Origin: Isoetes taiwanensis
Taxonomy: Eukaryota > Streptophyta > Lycopodiopsida > Isoetales > Isoetaceae
Reading direction: 5' to 3'
NCBI GenBank assembly: GCA_021234155.1
Contig: JAJEKV010000025.1
Location: 2,441,339-2,505,338, forward strand
DNA: 64,000 nucleotides
The position numbers and the translations under genes were made by a program. The notes beneath the pieces are model-generated. The model had not been told where the DNA came from, searched no databases, and saw nothing but the letters and a program-made list of their open reading frames with translations. This document shows, in pieces, positions 1-12,009 of the stretch. Each line of letters starts with the position of its first letter. The first letter of the stretch is position 1.

Positions 1-1775
1 GAAGCCAAACGGTGAAGAAATAGCATGTGATCTAGTCCGTGCCTGAATCATCTCCAAAACTAGCTTTAACCCATCCGATTAGATGATCCATGTGCCCAAA
101 TTTGGGGCAAAAGGAAGATTGTTTGTACAGCGCAATAATTGATCAAGGAAGCACAATCTAAGTGTTTCTACACTATTGGGCTGGTAAACAAACATCCCAC
201 ATCTTTTGCCATCAAATATATGCTGATAAGTTTGTTAAAAGTGTGTAGTCTTAAGCGATATAACATTATGTCCATCAATCTTGTTAATTTGAAAGTATCC
301 GGTGTGGCAGAAAAGGTTTTTGGATTTTTTTTTTAACTTCATTTTCTAAGATTGTTTTTTTTTTTTTTGGCTGTATTGTTTTACCGCTTTCTCCAAAAAT
401 CTGAGCAATGGTCTTCAAGATATTCCAGGTTTATGGGTTTATGGGTTTTCTTTGCATGCACTGTGATTTCCTATGCTTCCACGATCAGCCAATTTATTTA
501 TTTATTTTGAAGAATGAGAATCTATTTTAAAAAGAAAGTATGATTACAATGGGAAGCTAAGGAAGATGGAGATACCCCAAACCTCCTCCTTAACATCATC
601 ACGCAACCTAGAAATATTGATTATGTGGATGAGGCTTTGGCGCAGAGCCCGCCACCTCCTCAAGACAATTTGGCATCTATGTTTTAAACTACCCAATAGA
701 CTAAGGCCCCGCAAATATTGAATGCACATTTTTAAAGTGTGGTCACATGGGAGGAAGAAGGCCAAGGAGGATTTGTCGGCTTGTGATACGCCGTGGAAAG
801 GCACACAAACGGATGCCCAAACGAAGTTGGAGGTGATCACACAAGATGAGACAAGATTTAATGACTCGCCGTTCTCAAAAAATGGAAACAGTTCGCTTTG
901 AAAGAATGAACTCGATGTTGATTCATAACACTTTCGATGCACAACTTGTCAAGTAAAAGATAATGCTTTGGAGGAATCTTTTTTCCCAAACCCTCGAACA
1001 AATAAGCCGATGATTGGTGTCCGAACCGCCTCAAGCCAATGAGGTGAAGGATGCAGAGGAGGTCGCAGTTAGATGCTTGTAGTCGTTCTTAACGAAGTGC
1101 TTATCCCAAGAAACATCGATAAACAACCCTCTAGAAAGTCCTCATGTGCCAAAATTGAGAATTGGGCCTCTGAGATTAGTATGCCTTATGACTTGGGGAT
1201 GATGATCCGACAATTGCTTACAACATGTAGTTTCTACAACTGTGTTTGCATGTATGTTGGCATAGCATTTGTGATGTTTGGCTGCAATTCTTGAATCTCC
1301 CCAGGGCCCCATTAAACCCGTGAAGCTACCATCTCCGTGAACCTCAAGAAAACTATATTCAAAGAGAAGCTTCTATAGCCCATTGTTCCTTCTCGAATCC
1401 GTAAACAATATCGTCATTCAGAGGGAACCTATCAGTTGCCTCCTCAACCATATTAAAATCTCCAAGAGAGCAACCATGCAACATTGTCTCTTTTTTTTTT
1501 TCATCCTATTCCTTAGAGAAGACCACATGGATGCCCTCTAGGCACATTGACGCATAAATGTTGACAATGCCTCACTGCACTTATCTTGCTTCCACCTAAT
1601 CACCGGGCCAACTTGCCCCACTTATCCCTAGCTATAAAACCACCCCAAAGGTCTAAGAACCAAAAATAAAAGTTTCACCTCTGGGTCTACCCGTGACACT
1701 TGCTAATCCAAGATGCCGATGTCCCATGAGATTTAGAAGCCCCGCCCATCGAGCCTCTATGGCATTTATGCTCTT
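1..1775 (-). repeat. LINE-derived tandem unit, copy U0 (5'-truncated by window edge)
   Basis: Positions 1-1775 match 13799-15579 almost base for base, so this is one copy of a tandemly repeated unit. The coding sense is minus: 1060-1770 is homologous to the stretch that carries GDFN and SDHH endonuclease motifs in copy U2. A poly-T tract at about 351-369 would be a poly-A tail on the minus strand. Open frames are short and broken, and I see no reverse-transcriptase motif. The unit ends at a MITE boundary. Function is lost; this is repeat DNA. Confidence 0.75.
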
Positions 1776-1974
1776 GGGCAAAAGTATGTTGGTGGGGTAC
1801 AAAAAACGCGACCCCAAAGACTTAGATCAGACCAAGCACCTACTATTCTATTATAGTATTCCACTTGTCATTCATTGGAGTTGTTACATATTTCTATTGA
1901 TTACCTAATTATCATGTGCTAGTACCAAGAACACCCCTAAACAAGCTACCATATGGGGTGCTATATGAGTGCCG
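1776..1974. mobile_element. Truncated MITE (4-bp TSD family), left part only
   Basis: It begins GGGCAAAAGTATGTTGG directly after CTCTT, exactly as the complete copy at 15580-15830 does, and matches it to about 1974. The right terminal inverted repeat is missing, and the sequence switches abruptly to LINE-unit sequence (1975 onward resembles about 888 onward). Deletion or unequal crossing-over between neighbouring units is the likely cause. Confidence 0.8.
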
Positions 1975-2732
1975 CCAAAGATGGAAACAACTCGCTTGAA
2001 AGAATGAACTCGATGTTGATTCATAACACTTGATGCACAACTTGCCAAAGTAAAAGAGACTACTTTGGAGTAAAAAGAGACTACTACCCCGACCAAACAA
2101 GCCGATGACTCGTGGTGCGAACTACCCATTGCCAATGAGGTGAAGGAGGCGAGGAGGTCAGAAAGTGAGATGCTTGTAGCTATTCTTAACGGCGTTTATC
2201 CCAAGAAACATCGACCAGAAAAACCTTCTAGAAGTCCTCATATGCCAAAATTGAGAATTGAGCCTCTGAGATTAGTATGCCTTATGACCGGGATGATGAT
2301 CCGACCTTCTTTGCAACACGAAGTTTCTACAATGAAGCCTAGCAACTCATGTTATGCGTGCATGTTTGCATAGCATCTCCGCCATGTTTGGTCAAGAACT
2401 CTTGAATTTCCCGCTGCCCCATTAAACCGTGATGAAGCTACCATCTCCAAGAACCTCAAGAAAACCATATTCAAAGAGAAGCTTCTATAGCCTATTGTTC
2501 CTTCTCAAGTCCGTAAACAATATCGCCATCCCGAGGGAACCCGCCGCTTGCCTCCTCAACCATATTAAAATCTCCAAGAGAGTTAACCATGCAACATTGT
2601 TCTCTATTTTTGCATCCTATTCCTTAGAGAAGCTCACATAGATGCCCCCTAGGCACATTGGACGATAAATATTGACAATGCCTCACTCGTAACCATCTTG
2701 CTTCCACTTAATCACCGTCGATTTGCCCCACT
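1975..2732 (-). repeat. LINE-derived tandem unit, copy U1, part left of the CACTA insertion
   Basis: This is homologous to 888-1622 and to about 14690-15429. It ends with ACT at 2730-2732, the left target-site duplication of the CACTA-like element, and continues after that element at 11855. It encodes a decayed part of the LINE endonuclease on the minus strand; GDFN-equivalent sequence lies near 2560-2575. No intact reading frame remains. Confidence 0.8.
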
Positions 2733-2945
2733 CACAACAAGAAAATGGTCATTTAGCGACGTCTATAGCGACGTCTGAACGACGTCTATGCGACGCCCGA
2801 CGGCCGCACGACGCCCTCGCCTGACGCCGTTGCGCACACGTCGCATGCCGCGATAAAGACGTCGCGCCGCGGCGTCGCGGCGCCGCGATGCGACGCCTCG
2901 GCAGCGCCGCGGGCGTGACGCGACTCGACGTGGATCGGGCGTCAC
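2733..2945. repeat. Left TIR and GCGACG-rich subterminal region of the CACTA-like element
   Basis: After the inverted terminus, the hexamer-like words GCGACG, CGACGTC and GACGCC recur in both orientations to about 2975. CACTA elements carry such subterminal arrays as transposase-binding sites; that role is inferred here from family knowledge. The high GC and lack of stop codons produce open frames on both strands with no biological meaning. Confidence 0.8.
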
Positions 2946-2978
2946 GTATGACGGACGCGTCGCGACGACGGCGGGTGG

Positions 2979-3027
<49 letters not shown>

Positions 3028-3058
3028 AAAAAAAATTAAAAAAAAAAAAAAAAAGGAA
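2979..3058. repeat. Poly-A tract with short AATT interruptions
   Basis: About 75 nearly uninterrupted A residues lie just inside the left GC-rich end. This may be a retroposon tail inserted inside the CACTA-like element, or simple slippage. No body of a retroposon is recognisable next to it. Confidence 0.85.
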
Positions 3059-3724
3059 AGAATTTTAATAGTTAGTTACAATATCATATACAAGAGGCGA
3101 GTAGTGGCTATCTTTACGTGTTCCCTGTTAGGGGAAAACCCAGATAGCCAATTCTATAACAATACGACCAATATTAGACAATGACATTCAAAGTTAACGT
3201 GAACTAAGAGTTTATAGCACTTACGAATCTATTTCTACCGCCGTAACCCAAGTGAGACTAATTCGCTTTGTTTGAAGTTGCCTTGGCAATCCGTGAGGCA
3301 GATGTTTTTTCTTGGAATCCTTTGCACGTTCGAAAGTGATCTGATTGCAAGGAATACAACATGACAAGTTAAATGTCTTATTTCGAATTGAACGAATGGC
3401 AACAAATAACAAATACCTTGATATCTTCCTTATGGATGTATTAAGTGGTTTAGGGACCTTTGATCAATCGCCCCCAATTTTTGGCATTCGACTTCAATTT
3501 TGCAATCACTTTTGCCTTTTCTATAAATCGATAGATTAACACAAAACAAAAGAATAAAAATAAGACTATGACTAGGTCATGTACCTTCTTTTCAAGCAGC
3601 TCCCCCATCATCTAAATGAGCCCCTTCCAAACTGGATTAGTTTGGGATTAAAAGTTAGAGTTGGCTAACATACACTTTAGGGTTATAAGCTAGATTTGGC
3701 CACCTCTACCTAAGAATTACAAGA

Positions 3725-4013
3725 AAAGTCGACTTGGACCCGAACACCGTCGCCTCCACTGTAGTGGAGCCTACCGTGTTCTTGAACAAGCCACTACAAT
3801 TTTATTTTAAACCTAAAAATAACAAGTGGTCAGTGGACTTCAACCCGCACGCGGGCCCTCTCCACTCTAGGTGGAGCCTACCGCGTCCCTTGAACAAGCC
3901 ACCCTTAACCTAGGAAAAATATATGATCGTGAGAAGTGGACTTCAACTCCGGTACATGGTCCTCCCACTCTAGGTGGAGCCTAATTCGCGTTCTTGAACA
4001 AGCCACTCCATCA
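3725..4013. repeat. Three tandem copies of a ~100-105 bp unit
   Basis: The phrase GTGGAGCCTA followed by TTGAACAAGCCAC recurs three times at about 100-105 bp spacing (near 3765, 3870 and 3975). Each copy opens with a variant of GTGGACTTCAAC. The copies are diverged by substitutions and small indels. No coding content is seen. The rest of 3060-4040 shows nothing recognisable. Confidence 0.8.
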
Positions 4014-4129
4014 ATTTTTTTTTAACCCACTCGCTTAAAATTATAAAAATAAAATGCAAGCGATCAACTTACCAAAAGAAGGACGTGTGTAACAAGATCC
4101 CGAGGGTCCAAATCGAAATAGAAAGCAAC

Positions 4130-4490
4130 AAAGAGTTAGAAGAATAAGAACGGAAAAAAAAAAAAGATCAAGAAGAAACAAAAAAAAAAAAAAAAAAAAA
4201 GATGAAGAAATAGTAAAACAAGAAAGAAAAAAAAATGAATGAATCAAAGAAGAAGAGAAGGGTGGAGAAAGAAGAGAAGGGAAAGAGGAGAAAAAGAAAT
4301 TAGGGGAAGAAAGAGAAGAATGGAAGAAATAAGAGAATGAAATGGAAGAAGATAGAAGAATGGAAGAATGGAAGAGTGAAATAAGGGAAGAATCAAGAAA
4401 GAAATGAGGAAAGAAGGAAAAAGAAGAAGAATGCGTAAACAAGAAGAAGAAAAAGAAGGAAAGAGATAGAAAAAAAAAAATTTGAAATCT
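4130..4490. repeat. Polypurine (GAA/GGAAGA-rich) tract
   Basis: About 360 bp of almost pure purine on the plus strand, mixed GAAGAA, GGAAGA and A-runs. The Ser/Phe-rich reading frame on the opposite strand is a by-product. Such tracts can form triplex DNA, but nothing here shows that it does. Confidence 0.85.
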
Positions 4491-4659
4491 ACACTAAATC
4501 ATTCAATCCAAAAACCATTCAATCCAAAAAGCATGATCTACTAACCTTAAAAAAGAGTGCTTGCAAGTCGCTCAAGGTCGAGATACCAAGATCGCCCAAA
4601 ATAGTCGATAGAAGGAAGCCTAGGAATGGTCCCTTAAAAGACGGCCCCACGGATCAGAA

Positions 4660-4830
4660 AACACACGGGCGTCGATGCGACGTCGCGACGTCAAAGATGC
4701 GCGACGTAATTTTGAAATCGTATATACGATTTCAAAATCGATATACGATTTCAAAATCGATATACGGCTTTAACGTCGCATGCGACGCGGTCCGCCGACG
4801 ATTTTGTTATAGCGACGCCTAACACTTTTA
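4660..4830. repeat. Internal GCGACG cluster with 19-bp AT-rich repeats
   Basis: CpG-rich words like those at the CACTA termini (GATGCGACGTCGCGACGTC, GTCGCATGCGACGC) surround 2.5 copies of a 19 bp unit containing ATACGATTTCAAAATCG at 4720-4770. It ends TTGTTATAGCGACGCC, which resembles a CACTA terminus. This could be a relic of a nested or former element end. Confidence 0.65.
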
Positions 4831-4974
4831 ATTTTTGGTGCCTTTTTTTCATCCGATGGTCATGAAAGTTTGTCCTTATGCTAATTTGGACATTCCCGAG
4901 CCATATATGCAAAACAAAATCACATTCGATTTAACCAATCTTCTAGTGCTACTACTTACGAATGTTTGAGCCCG

Positions 4975-7900
4975 GGGTGGCATGTTTGAGCCCTCGGGTG
5001 GCTTGATAAGTTCTCCCGACCCGGATGTTGGATTTTTTTTTGGCCCTTATCGAACGAGGCCCCTTGAACGAAGGATTCAACGGGCCGGATAGGGGAACCG
5101 AGATCCCGAGTGTGGTCTTTAGCGACGGCCCCCGGGAGCCGCCAGAAAGGTCGCCTCGAAAAACTTTTTGGGGCTCGCCTCCCGGGTCCTGACTCTCCCC
5201 TCTAATGAGGTGGCCTTGCAAGGTCCCCGGCCTTGTTTGACTTGGGCAAGTGTGCGCCTCTACCTGCCCAACAACAGCCTGCCCGGACCGCTCTAATGCA
5301 AACACTTTGATCTAAACCTTGTCCGAAATTTTGAAAACGGCCTCAGATGTTGGCGATGACTTAGGAAGCCTGCCGACAAAAAAAATCAGAATTTAATTCG
5401 CACTATGCATTAATTACGAATTTATGAATGTCTTGCTATTGCAAAAGTCGCCCTTTCCTTCTAACCGCCACAACGGGAGGAGTACAGATCCAAACTCCAT
5501 TCCGCTGGCCCCTTGCTTCGCTCTCAATCAGATCTTATCGCCAAGTCCCAAGTGCAAAGGACCAAAACTGGTACACCCAAAACGCAAAACCCCGCTAGAA
5601 CCCGGCAACTCATAGGGTTTACGCTTTGAGGCTCTATCCTTGTCGATTCGGACTAGGACCTTGGCGCCGTGGTCTTGACGTAGAGGGGGTGTTGACGCCA
5701 GAGCACGGACCCTAAAACCATCCGGAGCAGCTTTGCCCCAAAAGTCCTCTCCGGCGGCCCCGGGCGACGGACGGGCAACTTCCCCTCTCCCGAATCGCGG
5801 ATTCGCTCTCGCAATGGACTCGGAACGCCGACATTGCCTTGGGGACCAAGTTTCATGTCCAAAAGACCACCCCTTCTCGAGGTAGCGCCAAACTATCTCA
5901 TGTCCAACACACTCGTAGTCAATTGGCCTAGGAGGTGGTCAGTCGAATACTGCAACGTAGGGCGTTAAGTGTTTCTTTCTTTGCAAACTGACCCTCGCAA
6001 CTTGGTCTCTAGGGTAATTTCGTCTCCCTGACGATGTGGCGAAAGTCGAATCGCCATTCCAGAGCCTCCCGCAATGTCCGAACGACAAAACACTTTGGTT
6101 TCTACACCTGGCCGACCGCAGACGCCAGCGGTTTGATAAGTTCTCACGACGGATGTTGGATTTTTTTGACCTTATCGGTACAGGCCCTTGAAACGGCGGA
6201 TTCAAATCTGGGATAGGGGAACCGAGATCCGGGAGTGTGGTCTTTAGCGCATCGCCCCCCGGGAGCGCCGCCAGAAAGGCTGCCTCGAAACTTTTTGGGG
6301 CTCGCCTCCCGGGTCCTGGACTCTCCCCTCTAATGAGGTGGCCTTGCAAGTTCCTGGCCTTATTTGACTTGGGCAAGTGTGCCACCTTCGGTGCCCAACA
6401 ACAGCTGCCCGACCGCTCTAATGCAAACACTTTGATCTAAACCTTGTCCAGAAATTTTGAAAACTGGCCTCAGTATGTTGGCGATGACTTAGGAAGCCTG
6501 GCCGACAAAAAAAATCAGAATTTAATTTCGTACTATGCATTAATTACGAATTTATGAATGTCTTGCTACCGCAAAAGTCGCCATTTTTCCTTCTAACCGC
6601 CACAACGGGAGGAGTACAGATCCAAACTCCATTCCGTCAGTTCCTTGCTTCGCTTCTCAATCGGCATCTTATCGCCAAGTCCCAAGTGCAAAGGACCAAA
6701 ACTTCGGCAAGACCCAAAAACGCAAACCCCGCTAGAACCCTCGCAACTCATAGGGTTTACGCTTTCGAGGCTCTATCCTTGTCGATTCGACTAGGACCTT
6801 TGCGCCGTGTCTTGACGTGAGGGGGGTGTTGACGCCGCAGCACGGACCCTAAAACCATCCGAAGCAGCTTTTGCCCCAAAAGTCCTCTCCCGGCGGCCCC
6901 GGGCGACGACGGCAACTTCCCCTCTCCGAATCGTGATTCGCTCGCCAATGGACTCCTAACGCCGACATTGCCCCGGGGACCAAGTTTCATGGCCAAAAGA
7001 CCACCCCTTCTCGAGGTAGCGCCAAACTATCTCATGTCCAACACACTCGTAGTCAATTGGCCTAGGAGGTGGTCATTTAATACCGCAACGTAGGGGCGTA
7101 AGTGTTTTCTTTCTTTTGCAAAACTGACCGCGCAACTTGGTCTCTAGGGTAATTTCGCCCTCCCTGACGATGTGGCGAAGTCGAATCGCCATTCCGAGCC
7201 TCCGCAATGTCCAACGACAAAACACTTTGGTTTCTACACTGGGCCGACCGCTAGACGCCAGGTTTGATAAGTTCTCACCTGACGGATGTTGGATTTTTTG
7301 GACCTTATCGGTGACAGGCCCCCTTGAACGGCGGATTCAACGGTCGGATAGGGGAACCGAGATCCCGGAGTGTGGTCTTTAGCGCATCGCCCCCCTGGGA
7401 GCGCCGCCAGAAAGGCCGCCTCGAAACTTTTTGGGGCTCGCCTCCCCGGGTCCGTGACTCTCCCTCTAATGAGGTGGCCTTGCAAGGTCCTCGCCTTATT
7501 TGACTTGGGCAAGTGTGCCGCTGCCCAACAACAAAGCGTGCCCTGACCGCTCTAATGCAAACACTTTGATCTAAACCTTTGTCCGAAAATTTTGAAAACT
7601 GGCTCAGTATGTTGGCTATGACTTAGGAAGCCCCTGCCAAAAAAATCAGAATTTAATTCCGTACTATGCATTAATTACGAATTTATGAATGTCTTGCTAC
7701 CGCAAAGCTGCCCTTTACTTAACCGCCACAACGGAGGAGTACAGATCCAAACTCCATTCCGCTGGCCCCTTGCTTCGCGCTTCAATCGCATCTTATCGCC
7801 AAGTCCCAAGTGCAAACGACTAAAACTTCGCACCCAAAACGCAAAACCCTCGCTAGAACCCGGCAACTCATGTGGTTTACGCCGGAGGCTCTATCCTTGT

Positions 7901-10900
7901 CGATTCGACTAGGACCTTGGCGCCGTGTCTTGACGTAGAGGGGGTGTTGTTGACGCCGAGCACGGACCCTAAAACCATCCGGAAGCAGCTTGCCCCAAAA
8001 GTCCTCTCCCCGCTGCCCCCGGGCGACGACGCAACTTCCCCTCCCCTAATCGCGGATTCGCTCGCCAATGGACTCCTAACGCCGACATTGCCTTGGGGAC
8101 CAAGTTTCATGTCCAAAAGACCACCCCTTCTCGAGGTAGCGCCAAACTATCTCATGTCCAACACACTCGTAGTCAATTGGCCTAGGAGGTGGTCAGCCGA
8201 ATAACCGCAAACGTAGGGCGTAAGTGTTTTTTTCTTTTGCAAAACCGACCGCGGCAACTTGGTCTCTAGGGTAATTTCGCCCTCCCTGACGATGTGGCGA
8301 AGTCGAATCGCCATTCCGGAGCCTTCGCAATGTCCGAACGACAAAACACTTTGGTTTCTACACCTGCCGATCGCAGACGCCAGCGGTTTGATAAGTTCTC
8401 ACCTGACGGATGTTGGATTTTTTGGACCTTATCGAGATTGGGCCCTTGAACGAAGGATTCAACGGCCGGATAGGGGAACCGAGATCCCGGAGTGTGGCCT
8501 TTAGCGCACGGCCCCGGGGAGCGCCGCCAGAAAGGTCACCTCGAAACTTTTTGGGGCTCGCCTCCGGGTCCTGACTCTCCCTCTAATGAGGTGGCCTTGC
8601 AAGGTCCCGGCCTTATTTGACTTGGGCAAGTGTGCCACTTCTACCGCCCAACAACAAAGCTGCCCTGACCGCTCTAATGCAAACACTTTGATCTAAACCT
8701 TGTCCTGAAATATTGAAAACTGCCCCTCAGATGTTGGCGATGACTTAAGAAGCCTCACGACAAAAATCAGAATTTAATTCCGTACTATGCATTAATTACG
8801 AATTTATGAATGTCTTGCTACGCAAAAGTCGCCCTTTACTTCTAACTACCACAACGGAGGGAGTACAGATCCAAACTCCATTCCGCCGGGCCCTTGCTTC
8901 GCTCTCAATCGTGATCTTATCAGCCAAGTCCCAAGTGCAAACGACCAAAACTCGGCACCCAAAATGCAAACCCCGCTAGAACCCGCAACTCATAGGGGTT
9001 TACGCTTTCGAGGCTCTATCCTTGTCGATTCGACTAGGACCTTGCGCCGTGTCTTGACATAGAGGGGGGTGTTGACGCCAGAGCACGGACCCTAAAACCA
9101 TCCGGAGCGGCCTTGCCCCAAAAGTCCTCTCCCTCGGCGGCCCCGGGCGACGGACGGCAACTTCCCTCTCCTAATCGTGGATTCGCTCGCCCAATGGACT
9201 CGTGACGCCGACATTGCCCCGGGGACCAAGTTTCATGGCCAAAAGACCACCCCTTCTCGAGGTAGCGCCAAACTATCTCATGTCCAACACACTCGTAGTC
9301 AATTGGCCTAGGAGGTGGTCATTTTAACCGCAACGTAGGGCGAAGTGTTTCTTTTCTTTTGCAAAACCGACCGCAACTTGGTCTCTAGGGTAATTTCGCC
9401 TCCCTGACGATGTGGCTAAGTCGAATCGCCATTCCCGAGCCTCCGCAATGTCCGAATGACAAAACACTTTGGTTTCTACACCTGGCCGACCGCAGATGCT
9501 TCATGGTTTGATAAGTTCTCACCTAACGGATGTTGGATTTTTTTTGACCTTATCGAGACAGGCCCTTGAACGGCGATTCAACGGCCGGATAGGGGAACCG
9601 AGATCCCGAGTGTGGTCTTTAGCGTGACGGCCCCCCTCGGGAGCGCCAGAAAGGCTGCCTCGAAAACTTTTTGGGGCTCAGCCTCCGGGTCCTGGACTCT
9701 CCCCCTAATGAGGTGGCCTTGCAAGGTTTTGGCCTTATTTGACTTGGGCAAGTGTGCCGTTCGGCTGCCCAACAACAGTCGCCCTAACCGCTCTAATGCA
9801 AACACTTTGATCTAAACCTTGTTCAAAATTTTGAAAACCGGCCTGTTTGTTGGCGATGACTTAGGAAGCCTCACGACAAAAAATCAGAATTTAATTCCGT
9901 ACTATGCATTAATTACGAATTTATGAATGTCTTGCTACCGCAAAGTCGCCTTTACTTCTAACCGCCACAACGGGAGGAGTACGCATCCAAACTCCATTCC
10001 ATCGGTTCCCCTTGCTTCACAGTTTCAATCGTGATCTTATCACCCAAGTCCCAAGTGCAAAGGACCAAAACTTCGGACCCAAAACGCAAACCCCGCTAGA
10101 ACCTCGCAACTCATAGGGTTTACGCTTTGGAGGCTTTATCCCTTGTCGATTCGACTAGGACCTTGGCGCCGTGGTCTTGACGTAGAGGGGTGTTGACGCC
10201 GAGCACGGACCCTAAAACCATCCCGAAGCAGCTTTTGCCCCAAAAGTCCTCTCCCAAGGCCCCGGCAACGGACGGGCAACTTCCCTCTCCCATCGTGATT
10301 CGCTCGCCAATGGACTCGGAACGCCGACATTGCCCCCCTCGGGGACCAAGTTTCATGGCCAAAAGACCACCCCTTCTCGCGGAAGCGCCAAACTATCTCA
10401 TGTCCAACACACTTTCGTAGTCAATTGGCCTAGGAGGTGGTCGCCGAATCAATCGCAACGTAGGGCGTAAGTGTTTCTTTCTTTTGCAAAACCGACCGCG
10501 CAACTTGGTCTCTAGGGTAATTTCGCCTCCCCGACGATGTGGCGAAGTCGAATCGCCATTCCGAGACCTCCCGCAATGTCCTAACAACAAAACACTTTGG
10601 TTTCTACATGGTTTGGCCGCAGACGCCTTCCATGGTTTGATAAGTTCTCCTGACGGATATTGGATTTTTGGACCTTATCGAGCCGGGGCATTTGAACGGG
10701 GATTCAACGGCTTGGATAGGGGAACCGAGATCCCGGAGTGTGGTCTTTAGCGCATGACCCTCCTGGGAGCCGCCAGAAAGGTCAGCCTCGAAAAACTTTT
10801 TGTGGCTCGCCTCTTGGGGTTCGGACTCTCCCCTCTAATGAGGCGGCCTTGCAAGGTCCTGGCCTTGTTTGACTTGGGCAAGTGTGCCAAATTGGCCGCC

Positions 10901-11056
10901 TAACAACAAAATGCCCTTAACCGCACTAATGCAAACACTTTGATCTAAACCTTGTCCGAAATTTTGAAAACGCATGTACGCTGGCGATGACTTAAGAAGC
11001 CTGTGACAAAAAATCAGAATTTAATTCCTTACTATGCATTAATTACGAATTTATGA
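4975..11056. repeat. Satellite-like tandem array, ~1.12-1.13 kb unit, about 5.4 copies
   Basis: The landmark TTTATGAATGTCTTGC recurs at 5421, 6551, 7682, 8803, 9920 and 11050, giving periods of 1130, 1131, 1121, 1117 and 1130 bp. Other landmarks (AACTTTTTGGGGCTCGCC; CCTAGGAGGTGGTC; GCATTAATTACGAATTTATG) keep the same order in each unit. Copies differ mainly by tiny patches of 1-5 bp in C/G-rich contexts. Each unit gives similar short minus-strand frames that start and stop at different places because of those indels, so none is a conserved gene. The array makes up two thirds of the CACTA-like element. Confidence 0.95.
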
Positions 11057-11574
11057 ATGTCTTGCTACTTTTGCCCAACAACAGTCGCCTAGGACCGCTC
11101 CAATGCTACCTATTTGATCAGAACTTTATCCTGAAATTCTAAAAATTTGCCCGTATCTTCGGGATGACATAGGAAGCCAACCGACAAAAATCAGAATTTA
11201 ATTCCATACCATGCATTAATTACGAATTTATGAAGCATGAATGCAAAAGAACGATAACTAAAAAAAAAATTCGCGTGATCGAAAAAAAAGGTGGAATTTT
11301 GACAAGCGGTGCAACGTCTTGGGTCTTGCGACATGAGAAAAACATTTCACTAGGATATGCAAAGTGTTGGTGCACGATGAAATAGCTCGAAGTCTTCTAG
11401 AGCTCACATGCCGCCACAAAAAGTTCTCTTTACGAAGGCCCCGCGATGGACGAGCAATTTCCCTCAAAAACCATGATTTGGCTCTTTCCAATGGACTCGC
11501 AATATCGACATTCCCCTCGGGACCAACTTTCGCGGGCCGAAGACCACCCTTGTTCTCCAAAAAGAACAAAGTAC
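11057..11574. repeat. Strongly diverged, shortened copy of the 1.12 kb unit
   Basis: Order and wording still follow the array: CCGCTC-AATGC, ATCAGAATTTAATTCC, GCATTAATTACGAATTTATG, then TCCAATGGACTCGCAAT and CGGGACCAA. Many substitutions and a large internal loss separate it from the other copies. It may represent the ancestral sequence from which the homogenised array arose; that ordering is inference. Confidence 0.7.
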
Positions 11575-11854
11575 ACTAGACGCCCAAAGAGACGCCCCGC
11601 GACGCCACGCCCCGCCGACGACGCCACGCCGCAGACGCCGACGCCACGCCGCACAAAAGTGACGCGACGCCGATGCGACGGGGTGCACTGGGCGCGATGA
11701 CCGCCACGCCACGCGTCGACGTCGCACCACACGCCGCATGCGACGGTTCCGCGACGCGGACGCCGCATTGACGTCGCATGGTCACGTTATTTGCGACGTC
11801 ACGTCGCACAGACGTCGCAAGCCCACGTCGCTAAATGTCCATTCTCTTGTTGTG
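11575..11854. repeat. Right GCGACG-rich subterminal region and TIR of the CACTA-like element
   Basis: Dense GACGCC/GCGACG words run to 11830, then the inverted terminus. Several overlapping open frames on both strands arise only from base composition. It mirrors the left end at 2733-2975. Confidence 0.8.
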
Positions 11855-12009
11855 ACTTATCCCTAGTTGTAAAAACCACCCTAGTGTATAAGAACCAAGA
11901 AATGAAAGTTCACCTCTGGCTCTACCCGAGACACTTGCTAATCCGAGATGCTGATGTCCCATGAGATTTAGAAGCCTGCCCATCGAGCCTCTATGGCATT
12001 TATGCTCTT
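11855..12009 (-). repeat. LINE-derived tandem unit, copy U1, part right of the CACTA insertion
   Basis: It resumes with ACTTATCCCTAG, the continuation of the sequence interrupted at 2732. It then reads into TATGCTCTTGTAGACAAAG, which is the uninserted version of the MITE target seen filled at 15576-15834. Confidence 0.85.

Larger units (their letters stand above)
2733..11854. mobile_element. Non-autonomous CACTA-like DNA transposon, 9,122 bp, TSD ACT
   Basis: The left end reads CACAACAAGAAAATGG and the right end is its near-perfect inverse (reverse complement CACAACAAGAGAATGG). Both continue into ATTTAGCGACGT-type sequence. The element is flanked by ACT at 2730-2732 and 11855-11857. Paralogous copies of the target (around 1620-1622 and 15427-15429) read straight through CCCCACTTATCCC with one ACT, so the insertion is precise. 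CACTA elements make 3 bp TSDs and commonly start CACTACAAGAAAA; here the fourth base is A rather than T. No TNP1/TNP2-like transposase is visible, so it would have moved in trans. The interior is a poly-A tract, short repeats, a polypurine block, a GCGACG cluster and a 6 kb satellite-like array. Confidence 0.92.

Noticed and set aside
544-942. 132-residue minus-strand frame in LINE unit U0
   Set aside because: The homologous region at 14350-14720 is broken differently and it lacks RT motifs; treated as repeat remnant.
2763-2945. Arg-rich open frames on both strands in the CACTA ends (also 11430-11809)
   Set aside because: They arise from GC-rich GCGACG repeats lacking stop codons; no codon bias, no homologous protein, and they overlap on several frames.
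4041-4442. Ser/Phe-rich 133-residue frame on the minus strand
   Set aside because: Complement of a polypurine tract; low complexity, not a gene.
4952-10750. Repeated 60-160-residue frames, e.g. starting MFALERSG or KLGPQGNVG
   Set aside because: They recur once per satellite unit but with different ends and frames owing to small indels, so no protein is conserved across units.
4975-11056. CRISPR-like regular repeats
   Set aside because: Units are over 1.1 kb with no short-repeat/spacer structure, and the genome is a plant's.
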